From contig JABLXA010000031.1 of NCBI GenBank assembly GCA_013178415.1, forward strand, positions 1 through 40,341: a stretch of DNA of 40,341 bases. The letters run 5' to 3'. The translations under genes were made by a program, and so were the position numbers. Shown here piece by piece: positions 26,426 through 35,055 of the stretch. This DNA is from Bacillota bacterium (GTDB taxonomy: Bacteria > Bacillota > SHA-98 > Ch115). Under the pieces are notes generated by a model that was not told the origin of the DNA, did not search any database, and was given only the letters and a program-made list of their open reading frames with translations. Within the stretch, counting starts at the first letter, position 1. Each line of letters begins with the position of its first letter.

Positions 26426-26796
26426 TCCGGATCGCCCGTCACCAGTACGGCCTGCTGCTGTGCGGCGAGAGCCAGCCCAAAGCAGTCGGCATAAGACATT
26501 CGATACCCCGCCTTATAATGCGCCGCCCGTAGAGTCACCCCACGCGAGACATCCACCTGCTCAATCGGCAGGCTGTCAATCATCGAAAGAGCCGCTTGGG
26601 CTGCCTGGATAGATTCCTCTCACTCGATAATGTAGAGAATCTCACCCAGATTGATTACGGACATTGATAGCTTGACTTCCCCATGTCTCGCCCGTTCCAG
26701 TAGGCTGGTGACAACTTCGCCGCCGGTCTCGCCTTGCAGCCACGCCAAGATCGCATGGCTATCTGGAACATATTGGGAGCTACCCTCATGGGTCAT
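26374..26796 (-). pseudogene. VapC PIN-domain toxin broken by an in-frame stop
   Basis: A PIN-domain toxin read in one frame from ATG 26796 (overlapping the antitoxin stop as ATGA). It has VPDSHAILAWLQGE, then NLGEILYIIE and, after a TGA at 26622-26620, EESIQAAQAALSMIDSLP, SYADCFGLALAAQQ and LVTGDPEYGLRDG. All parts of the fold are present and the only fault is the single TGA, most simply a CGA (Arg) to TGA change. Its last codons overlap the methylase relic's flank. A trace of the same gene end is detectable beside the intact cassette at about 34870-34915. Confidence 0.8.
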
Positions 26797-27044
26797 ACCC
26801 TGTTCTCCTTATCTCTATCCCTTTTCCTCTCCTCCAGGAGCCGTTCAGTGAAGCGATGTCCCTTGAACATCCCGAATCCTTGCTTGACAGGATCTTCTGG
26901 GACCTGAATAATACTCAATACGCCGCCATAATCCACAAAACATACTGGAATGCCTCTTCTCAGGCCATACTTTTTCCGCAATTCCTGAGGGATGACGACC
27001 CATCCCTTCTCTGACACCCTTCGAACATCTGGATTATGATTCAT
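26793..27044 (-). CDS. AbrB/MazE-like antitoxin
   Basis: An 83-residue SpoVT/AbrB-fold DNA-binding antitoxin. VRRVSEKGWVVIPQELRKKYGLRRG and CFVDYGGVLSIIQVPEDPV are the swapped-hairpin domain; a charged tail follows (FTERLLEERKRDRDKENR) for toxin binding. ATG 27044 is preferred, with GGGTGAGG just before it; a GTG at 27056 is also in frame. It overlaps its toxin gene by four bases. With the toxin gene interrupted, the antitoxin is now probably an orphan. Confidence 0.8.
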   Translation of the reverse strand: MNHNPDVRRVSEKGWVVIPQELRKKYGLRRGIPVCFVDYGGVLSIIQVPEDPVKQGFGMFKGHRFTERLLEERKRDRDKENRV

Positions 27045-27241
27045 TTGCACCCTCACCCTTAGTTATACAAATAGCAATTATAGGATAACCGATTTGGTCA
27101 TGAATGGCGAATGATGACCAGTCTTTACCCATTGTCATGAAACATTGTCAGAAAATATGGTAATACCTCATGACTTTGTATCAGCGCTATTGATGGGATT
27201 GAATGCATAATAGTGAGGTGAAAGGCGAAGGCCAAAACCAT

Positions 27242-28399
27242 TCAACTATTGCCACGGGGCCTATGATTGGGTATCTCATCTTGGAAAAGACTGGGATGAA
27301 GTGTGCTACTCTCATACCATCCCACCAGCGACGGAGAATTAACATCATGACCTTCTGCTTTGGATGCCCCAGCTGCCCCCTTGAATGCGTCTACTCCCGT
27401 AGCGTAGCAGTAAACACAGCCATGACGGCATGTCCCATAGACTCCTATGTCCTTACTTTGAACGCAACCGCAAGCGGCCCGCTGATGAGGGTCCTTTTTA
27501 TTCGTTACCCTGATGCCAAAGACCCTTTCAATGTATTCATCATCAATGCATTTCCCAGGTTTGATCCCAAAAGGAAGGAGGTCATATTCTTCCGCACAAC
27601 TCACGATTTCCATCCCGGAGTCTTCGGCCACATTGGCCATAGTCGAGAGCAGACTTGCTACATCAGGATTTTCCGGAGTACAGGGTTCGAAGTATATGCC
27701 TTGTTTGGCAAGCCGCGCAAGCCGGACACCGGCCCCATGATAATCATCTACCAAGCTCACAACAACACGCCTGGTCTTACCCCGCAGTGCCTTCGCGATC
27801 TCTCGAAAGCGTCTTTCATGGTACTGCCGGATTCCATGATGAAAAGATCGGTAGTAAGGACTTTCATGACGAGGGGTTCCATGGTCGTGGACCCCATGAT
27901 CGCAGGTTCCATAACCCCGGACTCCATAACTGAAGGCACCGTGATCGCAAGCTCCATGACCACGGGCCCCTTGACCGCAGGCTCCATGATCCTGGACTTC
28001 ATGACAAGCCTGGCCGTCGACATTTCCCCAAAGTACCGGATCGTAGCGCCAAATCACCCTTTCGGGCGATATCCTCTCCGAAAGCTGTTCAAAGGTACGT
28101 AAGATTTCTTCGAGCTGCGGCACGCCAGGCTCTATCAACTTGGGGTAACCATTCACCGTGAACTGAAAATAGTAGCGCAGGCCCATGCCGTCAAGTTCAT
28201 CCAGATAAGGTATGAGAGGTTTCGGGTCTTTGCTCCAGAATACGATCACATCCACATCTTCTGGCCGCAAAGAGACCTCCACAATCTGCTTTCTATTGAA
28301 GGGGTTCGGGAATGTGCAGTAGCCTGCCCTAATCCGGTTCATAAACCATTCCGGGTAAAATTTAGGGATATCGGTGCGTCTGCTTGCACTGATAATCAA
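27242..28399 (-). CDS. DUF1848-family protein with pentapeptide-repeat insert
   Basis: A 385-residue protein of the uncharacterised DUF1848 family, whose members have a barrel with cysteine clusters suggestive of a radical-SAM-like metal site. The N-terminus (MIISASRRTDIPKFYPEWFM, then VIVFWSKDPKPLIPYL) and the ending (HQRAACGCVQSKDIGVYG then CRHGCVYCYA) are typical; the late cysteines would bind Fe-S. Between about residues 130 and 180 a repeat of units like CDHGA, RGHGA and HDHGV interrupts the barrel. This array is encoded by ten 15-base repeats. A truncated copy of the gene's first ~64 codons lies at 32521-32712. Function is unknown. Confidence 0.8.
   Translation of the reverse strand: MIISASRRTDIPKFYPEWFMNRIRAGYCTFPNPFNRKQIVEVSLRPEDVDVIVFWSKDPKPLIPYLDELDGMGLRYYFQFTVNGYPKLIEPGVPQLEEILRTFEQLSERISPERVIWRYDPVLWGNVDGQACHEVQDHGACGQGARGHGACDHGAFSYGVRGYGTCDHGVHDHGTPRHESPYYRSFHHGIRQYHERRFREIAKALRGKTRRVVVSLVDDYHGAGVRLARLAKQGIYFEPCTPENPDVASLLSTMANVAEDSGMEIVSCAEEYDLLPFGIKPGKCIDDEYIERVFGIRVTNKKDPHQRAACGCVQSKDIGVYGTCRHGCVYCYATGVDAFKGAAGASKAEGHDVNSPSLVGWYESSTLHPSLFQDEIPNHRPRGNS
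27861..28010. repeat. 15-bp tandem repeats in the DUF1848 gene (10 units)
   Basis: Ten contiguous 15-base units with consensus close to GCTCCATGACCGCAG on the plus strand. They are in frame on the minus strand and give pentapeptides with a His-Gly or Tyr-Gly core. Period and phase are exact throughout, with base changes in every unit. Confidence 0.85.
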
Positions 28400-28709
28400 A
28401 TATGCTCACCTACTTCAAAGTCAATTGGACATGTTAGCCATTTTTCTATGATGCTATTACAACATAAGTAATCATGAACCATTTTGGCTATATCCGACGA
28501 AGCAAGAGGTGATCAAAGCAATCACTCATTCTAAATACCTGTTGTCTTTGTTCTCTCTCTATCCATAAGTGCCAATAATCTCGACAACTATTACTTTCCG
28601 AAGAGTAAACCAATAATGGCGACTCAAGGATCGCATGATGGAATCGCATTTCCGGCTTCACCGTTTGGTTTGTACAAGCAACCGGTTCAACTGGAAAATA
28701 CGGGTACTA
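28400..28709. other. Spacer without a recognised gene
   Basis: About 310 bases between the DUF1848 gene and the DUF362 gene, both on the minus strand. I see no coding pattern, convincing hairpin terminator or repeat here. Confidence 0.5.
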
Positions 28710-29849
28710 TTATTTGAGCACCCGCTCTGCAAGTCTGGCAAGGAACCCTCGAGATAGCGAAATAGCGCCTTCAGGGCACATCTCATGGCAACAAAAGCAC
28801 CGGATGCAGGTTTTGTCGTCTATGATGGCTTTCGCATCTGTCGACATTTTTATAGCCTGAGGTGGGCATGATGCAGCGCATGCCCTGCACCCAACGCATA
28901 TAGACGGATCAACCCTCGGATGCGCGGTGAAATAGCCCCTGATTCCTTTGATCATTTTGAAAATCCCGGAGGTTGCACGTGTCGCCGGCGGAATCTCAAA
29001 ATCGGTAATATGAAAGTTCTCGGGACTATCCCCAATAATTTCGATTTCTTCAGGTTTTGTGTTCCCTATCCCTAAATCCCTGGCGACCCTCAGATATGGC
29101 ACCTGCACCGGATCGCAATTAACAAGGCGGAGAGATACTGCATCAATGGCGACGGCGTCGTCTGACGCGAGAATTGCGCCTACCGGCCTTATTCGGCCAT
29201 GAGAAGGCCCATCTCCATCCATGGCTATCACTGCATCCACCAATGAAAGCCGCGGCTTGATCAGGGTTAGAAGATCCAGCAGCATTTGAGAAAAGGCGTC
29301 AGGATCGTTGTACCTCAAATGCATCTTCATCTTCTGCAGGCCAGAAATGCACCCGAAGAGATTTTTGACCGCCCCGGTGTATGTCATGAACCCATGAGTC
29401 TTCATCTTCGCCACATTGATAAGTGAACCTGCTTCCAAAACCGGACGCGCCAGAATGAATTCCTTGCAGATATGGCCGGCGGGATGCTTGACCGAAACCC
29501 CATCCTCAAAGGGTACGATCGGAATGCCCAGCGAACTGCAGGCCGAGGCTATTCCACATTTTTCGGCCACGCTCAGGGTATCGCCCCGTCCCGGGCTATC
29601 CCCAACTATTACGTCGGCGCCCGCTTGCTTGAAGAGTCCAGCTGTAGCGGCCACAACCTCAGGATGGGTCGTGACCGCCCGCGACGGTGCATAAGGAGAA
29701 AGCATATTAGGCTTGATCAAGACTGTCCTATCCTCTGGAATAAAAGCCTGCGCGCCTCCGAGGAGATCAATCGCTGCTTTGATCGATTCTACGACCTTTT
29801 CGCCGGAATATGAATCACACCTTATCAGAGCAACCCGAGTTTTTCCCAT
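28710..29849 (-). CDS. DUF362 protein with two [4Fe-4S] clusters
   Basis: A 379-residue protein: an N-terminal DUF362 domain (TVLIKPNMLSPYAPSRAVTTHPEVV, then AKMKTHGFMTYTGAVKNLFG) followed by a bacterial ferredoxin-type domain. The cluster ligands are CVGCRACAASCP and CIRCFCCHEMCP near residues 317-362, each CxxCxxCxxxCP. Such proteins occur widely in anaerobes, often near redox enzymes, but their biochemical role is unknown; a role in electron transfer or cluster handling is likely. Start ATG 29849 gives the standard MGKTRVALIRC opening. No neighbouring redox genes are visible in this window. Confidence 0.85.
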   Translation of the reverse strand: MGKTRVALIRCDSYSGEKVVESIKAAIDLLGGAQAFIPEDRTVLIKPNMLSPYAPSRAVTTHPEVVAATAGLFKQAGADVIVGDSPGRGDTLSVAEKCGIASACSSLGIPIVPFEDGVSVKHPAGHICKEFILARPVLEAGSLINVAKMKTHGFMTYTGAVKNLFGCISGLQKMKMHLRYNDPDAFSQMLLDLLTLIKPRLSLVDAVIAMDGDGPSHGRIRPVGAILASDDAVAIDAVSLRLVNCDPVQVPYLRVARDLGIGNTKPEEIEIIGDSPENFHITDFEIPPATRATSGIFKMIKGIRGYFTAHPRVDPSICVGCRACAASCPPQAIKMSTDAKAIIDDKTCIRCFCCHEMCPEGAISLSRGFLARLAERVLK

Positions 29850-29920
29850 AATTTGAAATCCTACCTTACGTTAAATGTTATGGAATACCAATAGATATAT
29901 TACCAGACATTCCGGCGCCT

Positions 29921-30022
29921 GTTGGTTCTTGTGCTCACGGAGAGAGCGGCGTCAATAGCGACATTGACATCGCGATCATTCCTCCTGATTTAGCCCAACT
30001 TTTGCCTTACCCGACACTCTGA
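29921..30022 (+). pseudogene. Nucleotidyltransferase (MNT-type) remnant
   Basis: The reading VGSCAHGESGVNSDIDIAII contains GS-x10-D-x-D spacing typical of minimal nucleotidyltransferases, but the preceding sequence is not recognisable and a stop follows at 30020. It is probably the N-terminal fragment of an antitoxin gene. It lies on the plus strand near a possible HEPN fragment. Confidence 0.55.
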
Positions 30023-30199
30023 AATGATTAGAGAATAGGCCTGGGGCGCTGGAGCTGGGCTAGTTGACCCTTTCACCGACGGCGCGTGCCAATACCCGGC
30101 TAAAGCTTAAGACAAGGATCTTGTCGCCGCCAAAATGCCATCAAACTGGCTCTTCATTTCCATGATGGCGCTCGATATATTCTCAGATATACCGTCGGT

Positions 30200-30320
30200 A
30201 TTCGCTTCCGCTTTAGGCTATTGCTATTTCCAAGTGGGTTGCCACGAATCGGCATTCGGATGCTACCGTCATGCCCCGACTGGACTCCTGACCCACAATC
30301 TCCTTAAGCTATGGCTGTAA
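30200..30320 (+). pseudogene. Possible HEPN-domain remnant
   Basis: The short reading GYCYFQVGCHESAFGCYRHA, then LLTHNLLKLWL, resembles the C-terminal half of HEPN proteins, where a paired-helix segment with YF..Q..E.A..A is followed by THNLL. About 180 bases upstream is a nucleotidyltransferase remnant, the partner usually found with HEPN. The similarity is weak and the piece is short. Confidence 0.35.
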
Positions 30321-31178
30321 TCTCAGCCGCAAATAGAGCCAATGATCCGGGCAATCTATACCAAGACTACAATCCATAATGAAACTAACATGAGCGCTGA
30401 TATGAAGCCCCTTATCTATCCGTGGGGCCAGCATCTCCGCCAACGTCCGTCTGAGATAACCAAGATCCTTGCCTTCAATGGTGACAACACGGATAGCATT
30501 GGGATCATTTGAGTTTTCTTTTTCACGCAGGAGGTAGACTTCATCGCCCACATGGAGAGTTTTGAGATTTTCCGGCCGGTCATCATATCTGGTTCCGACC
30601 ACACGAGCATAGAATCCCTTTACATTTTCATAATAGTCGTAAACCTCTATCATCTGTTCGCCAAGAAGCACTCCCCACATAAATCCTTGCGGAACATGCT
30701 TCCCGCCATAAGGTCGATGGAAGGAATGATGGTATTCCTCTGCGAAAGCATTGAGTAGAATATCGGGCGGGACCAATTCCTTCACCAGTCTTATCTCTTG
30801 ATGCCGCCATTTGGGGATCCCAGCCAGATCATTGGTCCCTGGGGCAAGCGCCCCCTTGCGAAGGAACGCGATGCCTCGCAGCATGGTGCCCAAATGATAG
30901 TCATCTTCCCCAAAGCCATCTAGCAAGCCTTTAGCGAGAGCTTCTTGGATGACATCTCTCATTATATTTCCCCCTATCTCCCTGATATAACCTCCCTGAA
31001 ATTGACGGGACTCACCAGTGCTGGCATCCTCGCGGAGAATAGTGCCAGTGGTTAGAACAGCACTGCCGTCTAGCATCGTCCGCCACGGATGTTCGCCAGG
31101 GATTATGTTGGTAATTGACATCATAATGGATAATGGCAAACGACAGCGTTTCTGATTTCGCTGATGCCTGGCTTTCAC
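30309..31178 (-). CDS. HIRAN-domain protein
   Basis: A 289-residue protein whose C-terminal ~100 residues are a HIRAN domain (FYARVVGTRYDDRPEN, then LHVGDEVYLLREKENSNDPN and VTIEGKDLGYLRRTLAEML). HIRAN domains recognise damaged or single-stranded DNA ends in helicase partners. Here no helicase or nuclease is fused. The N-terminal ~180 residues include PPDILLNAFAEEYHHSFHRP and resemble no family I know. The start is uncertain: GTG 31178 opens the frame, but MMSITN near 31124 is also plausible and neither has a clear ribosome binding site. It lies between a DUF362 gene and a HAD hydrolase gene, all on the minus strand. Confidence 0.7.
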   Translation of the reverse strand: MKARHQRNQKRCRLPLSIMMSITNIIPGEHPWRTMLDGSAVLTTGTILREDASTGESRQFQGGYIREIGGNIMRDVIQEALAKGLLDGFGEDDYHLGTMLRGIAFLRKGALAPGTNDLAGIPKWRHQEIRLVKELVPPDILLNAFAEEYHHSFHRPYGGKHVPQGFMWGVLLGEQMIEVYDYYENVKGFYARVVGTRYDDRPENLKTLHVGDEVYLLREKENSNDPNAIRVVTIEGKDLGYLRRTLAEMLAPRIDKGLHISAHVSFIMDCSLGIDCPDHWLYLRLRLQP

Positions 31179-31253
31179 ATATCGATCAATATCGATCTGC
31201 CCGGTTTTGCATATTTATACCAACTCCCCGTTGAAATCTGGCGCGGCACCCCT

Positions 31254-31970
31254 TCATTCATTTAACCGAGACTCGATTATCCTGGCGGCCTCCCAGAGAT
31301 CAATCGCATGATACCGAATTCCATCCGTTCGAGGTCTGCGGACAAGAATTGCTGGAATCCCAACAGACTCTGCCCCGGCAATGTCGGCTATAGGATTATC
31401 GCCAACCATCCAAGCTCTGGCCGGATTTCGAGCGGCCTCGAGAGCGATAAGAAATGATCTGGGATGTGGCTTTTCATATCCGATTGCAGCAGAGGAAAGG
31501 CATTTTGTGACCAGATGATCCAGTCCAATGCCTGAGACAATTTGCTCTAATTCAGGGATGTGGTTGGAGAGAATAATATGGCTCCATCCGCGATCTGCGA
31601 GATACTCAAGAACCCCAAGGGAATCTTCATAAAGGCAGTAACCACATGGATCGACTATCCTTTTGCGTACCAGACGTGATAGTTCAACAGCGCGTTGCCA
31701 GCTCAACCCGACCGCATGGTATGTCTGAGCAAAGATGGCCTCAACAGCTGCCCACCAGGCGCCAGGGGATGAAAGCTCCGGATGTGGCACATCAGGTTGG
31801 TGCCAAGGGAAGCCCCGCTGCAGATGGTGGCGTATCTGAGCAATCTCGACTTGGTGACCTGGCTCATTGTCATCAAGAACCTGCAAGAGCGCACTGCTCC
31901 ACATGCCAGGACGGTGTGCGAGAGTGCCATCAAAATCCCATATAATGGTGGGGTGGCTTTGCATCACCAT
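31254..31970 (-). CDS. HAD-superfamily hydrolase
   Basis: A 238-residue phosphatase-like protein of the HAD superfamily. Motif I is IIWDFDGTLAHRP with the nucleophilic Asp and general acid Asp; motif II is IILSNH; motif III/IV is GYEKPHPRSF and MVGDNPIADIAGA. The cap lies between motifs I and II and contains tryptophan-rich segments. This suggests a small-molecule phosphatase or phosphoglycolate-type enzyme. Start ATG 31970 (the 14th codon of the longest frame) is favoured, with GGGGAGG eight bases upstream. Substrate unknown. Confidence 0.85.
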   Translation of the reverse strand: MVMQSHPTIIWDFDGTLAHRPGMWSSALLQVLDDNEPGHQVEIAQIRHHLQRGFPWHQPDVPHPELSSPGAWWAAVEAIFAQTYHAVGLSWQRAVELSRLVRKRIVDPCGYCLYEDSLGVLEYLADRGWSHIILSNHIPELEQIVSGIGLDHLVTKCLSSAAIGYEKPHPRSFLIALEAARNPARAWMVGDNPIADIAGAESVGIPAILVRRPRTDGIRYHAIDLWEAARIIESRLNE

Positions 31971-32009
31971 CTCATCATCCTCCCCTTTGTGCCAATCCTG
32001 AAATACCAT

Positions 32010-32520
32010 CCCTTTGCATCAGTCCTGCAATTCTATCCCTTTGCGCACCCCTGCGATTCCATTTCATGAAATGATGCAGCAGTCACATCTTCGGCTCGTA
32101 TTTCTGATACACGTGAAACCGTCCCCTCCATGAGGCCATGCCTCCAGCCATCCTTTCAATAGTGGGTAAAGGAGCCCTACATTCAAATCCGACCCGTGCG
32201 ATTTCTGTGGTTATATTCAACATCTGACTGCAAATTCCTGGTGAGATTCACTCCAATTGGCATTCTCTACAGGGAACATATAGATAAGCAAGCCCAAATT
32301 CAGAAGTTGAGCCCGTTGTGGAGAATATGCACAAGGAGCGAGCCTGCGGCGCACGCAAGGTTGCAACTGCGCGGGAGATTGTGACAACCGATCTTTATCC
32401 CCTGGAGTGCGCGCATGGTTGCAACTTTGGCGTTGGCCATCTGCAGCTATGGGGTCTTATTAATGGCATGCTCTCCGAATCGCCTCAGGAACAGGCCCTT
32501 GCTGTCCGGCTCATGTAGAC
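32010..32520. other. Spacer without a recognised gene
   Basis: About 510 bases. I find only short frames without family resemblance. GGTTGCAACT occurs twice (near 32360 and 32420). The left part has near-repeats of TCCCTTTGC/TATCCCTTTGCG (about 32010-32050). No RNA gene or promoter is evident. Confidence 0.4.
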
Positions 32521-32712
32521 AGGGCAAAAAGGTTTCGGGTCCTTGCTCCAGAACACAATCACATCCACATCCTCCGGCCGCAAAGACACCTCGATAACCT
32601 GCTTTTTATTGAACGGGTTCGGGAATGTACAGTAGCCAGCCCTGATCCGGTTCATAAACCACTCCGGGTAGAATTTGGGAATGTCAGTGCATCTGCTGGC
32701 GCTGATGATCAT
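32521..32712 (-). pseudogene. Truncated copy of the DUF1848 gene
   Basis: The reading MIISASRCTDIPKFYPEW and onward through VIVFWSKDPKPF is nearly identical to the first ~64 codons of the gene at 27242-28399. Then similarity stops. The rest, including the pentapeptide-repeat and cysteine regions, is absent. It lies directly before the promoter of the NotI-like cassette, on the other strand. Confidence 0.85.
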
Positions 32713-32934
32713 TGTAGCCACCCGTCCCCTCTCCTTTGATTATAACAGGCGGAGGAAAAGACTGTCGAAGCAATGCCGTAATCCGAGCTTATTTTCTTTC
32801 CGTTCCCTCTCCTTACAAGCCATATAGGGACAGCCGCGCCCGAGTAATGCCAACCTAATAGCGAAACGCGGGCACTATGTGCTTCCGCGACACAAATACT
32901 ATGATCCCATATGAGAATCATGCCTACGACGCCG

Positions 32935-32964
32935 TTGACGTGCATGCCTTTACCATGGTAAAAT
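32935..32964 (+). promoter_or_regulatory. Promoter with palindromic operator for the R-M cassette
   Basis: TTGACG (32935-32940) and TAAAAT (32959-32964) are 18 bases apart. The 14-base perfect palindrome TTTACCATGGTAAA (32949-32962) covers the end of the spacer and most of the -10 element. The arrangement is copied, with few changes, at 26178-26207, where the operator core TTACCATGGTAA is also kept. A repressor, perhaps an R-M control protein, could bind here. No such regulator gene was recognised in this window. Confidence 0.7.
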
Positions 32965-33042
32965 AAGGTTAATCCGGATCCGTTGCAGAATTATATAGGA
33001 TCTGTATGATTGGCAGCCATAATATGGGAAAGGATGACATCC

Positions 33043-33919
33043 ATGGCTGGTCTAGGGCAACCGCTGGCAGAGGTCTTCGGTCACTTGATAACCGACCATT
33101 CAAAGAGGGCTGAAAGATATCGATCGCATCGTCTTTGCCCTTTCAACAACAAGGTGCCGAATTGTACGAAAGTTAAGGCGAAGAATCCGCTCGGCGTTTG
33201 CTCAATTTATCATGAGAATCATCCGGTTATCACTTGTCCGATTCGCTTCCGAGAAAATTGGATTATAGCCGACGATGCGACGGATTTCTTCTTTGGTAAG
33301 GGCGCAAAATGGAGTTCTCTTACAGAGGTTCGCTTAAATGATCTACACGGTAAATCTGCCGGGAATATTGATGTTGTGCTTGTTGCATATGAGGATATAT
33401 GATTTTGGCGCTCTCGAGATCCAGGCAGTGTATATTTCTGGGAATGTCCGCGACCCATTTGAATACTTTATGAAGGACCCTCAAGGCCGAGAACTGATGG
33501 AATGGCCTAAGGGTCCAGACTATCCAAGGCCTGATTACCTTTCGTCTTCTCGCAAACGACTTGCTCCCCAGCTTCTTTTCAAGGGTGGGATCCTTCATTG
33601 TTGGAAAAAGAAAATCGCCGTAGCATTGAACAAGAGCTTCTTCGCTGCTCTACCCAGCTTGAAAAGAGTGCCGAAATCCGATGCAGATATTGCGTGGTTC
33701 ATTTACGAGTTGGTATTGTCCAAAGGAGAAGGCCAAGAATCAGAGAGATACTGTCTTAAAAAAGTGGACGAAATCTTTACCGAGTTTGAGCCTGCTCTTC
33801 GTTCTATCACTACACCATCGCCAGAAAGAATCGAGGATTTCATGAGACTACTACAGGAAAAACTTGACGAACAGCTCGAAGTTCCGCCAGCGAATAAAAC
33901 GATTGAAAGGCCGTTTTGA
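33043..33919 (+). pseudogene. NotI-like type II restriction endonuclease, frameshifted
   Basis: Nearly full-length protein of the NotI family of type II endonucleases. Part one is read from ATG 33043: GLGQPLAEVFGHLITDH, RLCPFNNKVPNCTK (with the metal-binding cysteines of NotI-type proteins), SLTEVRLNDLHGKSAGNIDVVLVAYED. A TGA at 33400-33402 ends this frame. Part two is in the next frame: IYDFGALEIQAVYISGNVRDPF. The shift at about 33393-33396 separates the Asp (NIDVV) and Glu (LEIQ) residues that make up the nuclease centre. One extra base or two missing bases would explain it. Part two ends two bases before the methylase start. Confidence 0.82.
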
Positions 33920-33920
33920 T

Positions 33921-34862
33921 ATGGGCATCTATAGACAGGGGTTGTTATTTCCTGAGTCATCTCAAGAAATGAGAATACCGAAACCTGTAAATGTAGCGTC
34001 TGTCCCACAGCGAAGCCCATTCCGCTACCCTGGAGGGAAGACATGGTTCGTACCCACATTCAGACAATGGGCGGCATGGCTTCAACCAAAGCCCAGTATC
34101 CTTGTCGAGCCCTTCGCCGGTGGAGGCATTATCAGCCTTACCGCTCTCTTTGAGAATCTTGTCCAAAGGGCGGTTATGGTAGAGTTGGACGAAGAGGTTG
34201 CCGCAGTCTGGGCATCTATCGTAAACGGAGACGCAGAATGGCTGGCTAATCGAATCCTCTCTTTTAACCTGACGAAAGAAGCCGTTATGCAAGAAATAAA
34301 GAAGATCCCTGGAACCCAAAGAGAAAAAGCATTTCAAACGATTCTCAAGAACCGAGCATTGCATGGAGGGATACTTGCCGAAGGTTCAGGATTTCTCAAG
34401 TATGGAGAAAATGGGAAGGGGATCCGTTCCCGTTGGTATCCGGAAACCCTTGCTAAGAGGCTCTTAAACTTAAATCTCATCGCTGACAGAATCGATTTCC
34501 GCTGTGACGATGGGTTAAAGGTCATGCTGGAGTTTGCCGCCAATCCAGATGTGATATACTTCATAGACCCTCCATACACCGCCGGTGGGAAAAGAGCTGG
34601 CAGGCGATTGTATAAATATTGTGACCTCGACCATGAGCACTTATTTACACTGTGCGAGTCATTAAAGGGCGATTTTCTGATGACATATGATAATGCAGAA
34701 GAAGTAAGGAAAATGGCTCGAACTCATGGTTTCCAGATGCGCCTGATCCCTATGATTAATACTCATCATGCAACGATGGAAGAACTCATCATCGGTAAGG
34801 ACCTATCGTGGCTAGACAGTCTCCCCGCAGTACATGAGCCGGAAGTTGAATACCGGGAGTAA
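33921..34862 (+). CDS. D12-class adenine-specific DNA methyltransferase
   Basis: A 313-residue DNA methyltransferase of the D12 (Dam-like) class, predicted to make N6-methyladenine. The SAM-binding region begins FRYPGGKTWFVP (residues 34-45) and has VEPFAGGG at 62-69. The catalytic DPPY is at residues 216-219 in VIYFIDPPYTAGGKRAG. All motifs are intact, in contrast to the endonuclease upstream. ATG 33921 is two bases after the endonuclease stop, so they are probably co-translated. It should protect the host from the cognate endonuclease, but NotI itself cuts a GC-only site, so the recognition sequence of this pair should differ or the methylase may have been acquired separately. Confidence 0.88.
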   Translation: MGIYRQGLLFPESSQEMRIPKPVNVASVPQRSPFRYPGGKTWFVPTFRQWAAWLQPKPSILVEPFAGGGIISLTALFENLVQRAVMVELDEEVAAVWASIVNGDAEWLANRILSFNLTKEAVMQEIKKIPGTQREKAFQTILKNRALHGGILAEGSGFLKYGENGKGIRSRWYPETLAKRLLNLNLIADRIDFRCDDGLKVMLEFAANPDVIYFIDPPYTAGGKRAGRRLYKYCDLDHEHLFTLCESLKGDFLMTYDNAEEVRKMARTHGFQMRLIPMINTHHATMEELIIGKDLSWLDSLPAVHEPEVEYRE

Positions 34863-35055
34863 TTCAAGCGGAGCGGGGGGAATCCAGATTAAAGAATCCA
34901 TCTCGAGACCCTAGTTGCGGGACAGCCTACGCCAAGCGAGCCAACGGGCCCATACCCTGCGAAACAAAGTGTTTAGATGGCTAGATGGGTTATAGCATTA
35001 GCTATATTTAGTGCAGTATAATATGATTGAAAATTACTGGAAAGCGGGTGTCCTA

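Noticed and set aside
27203-28102. Long plus-strand frame of 299 codons
   Set aside because: It is the shadow of the DUF1848 gene, kept open by the 15-bp repeats, and matches nothing.
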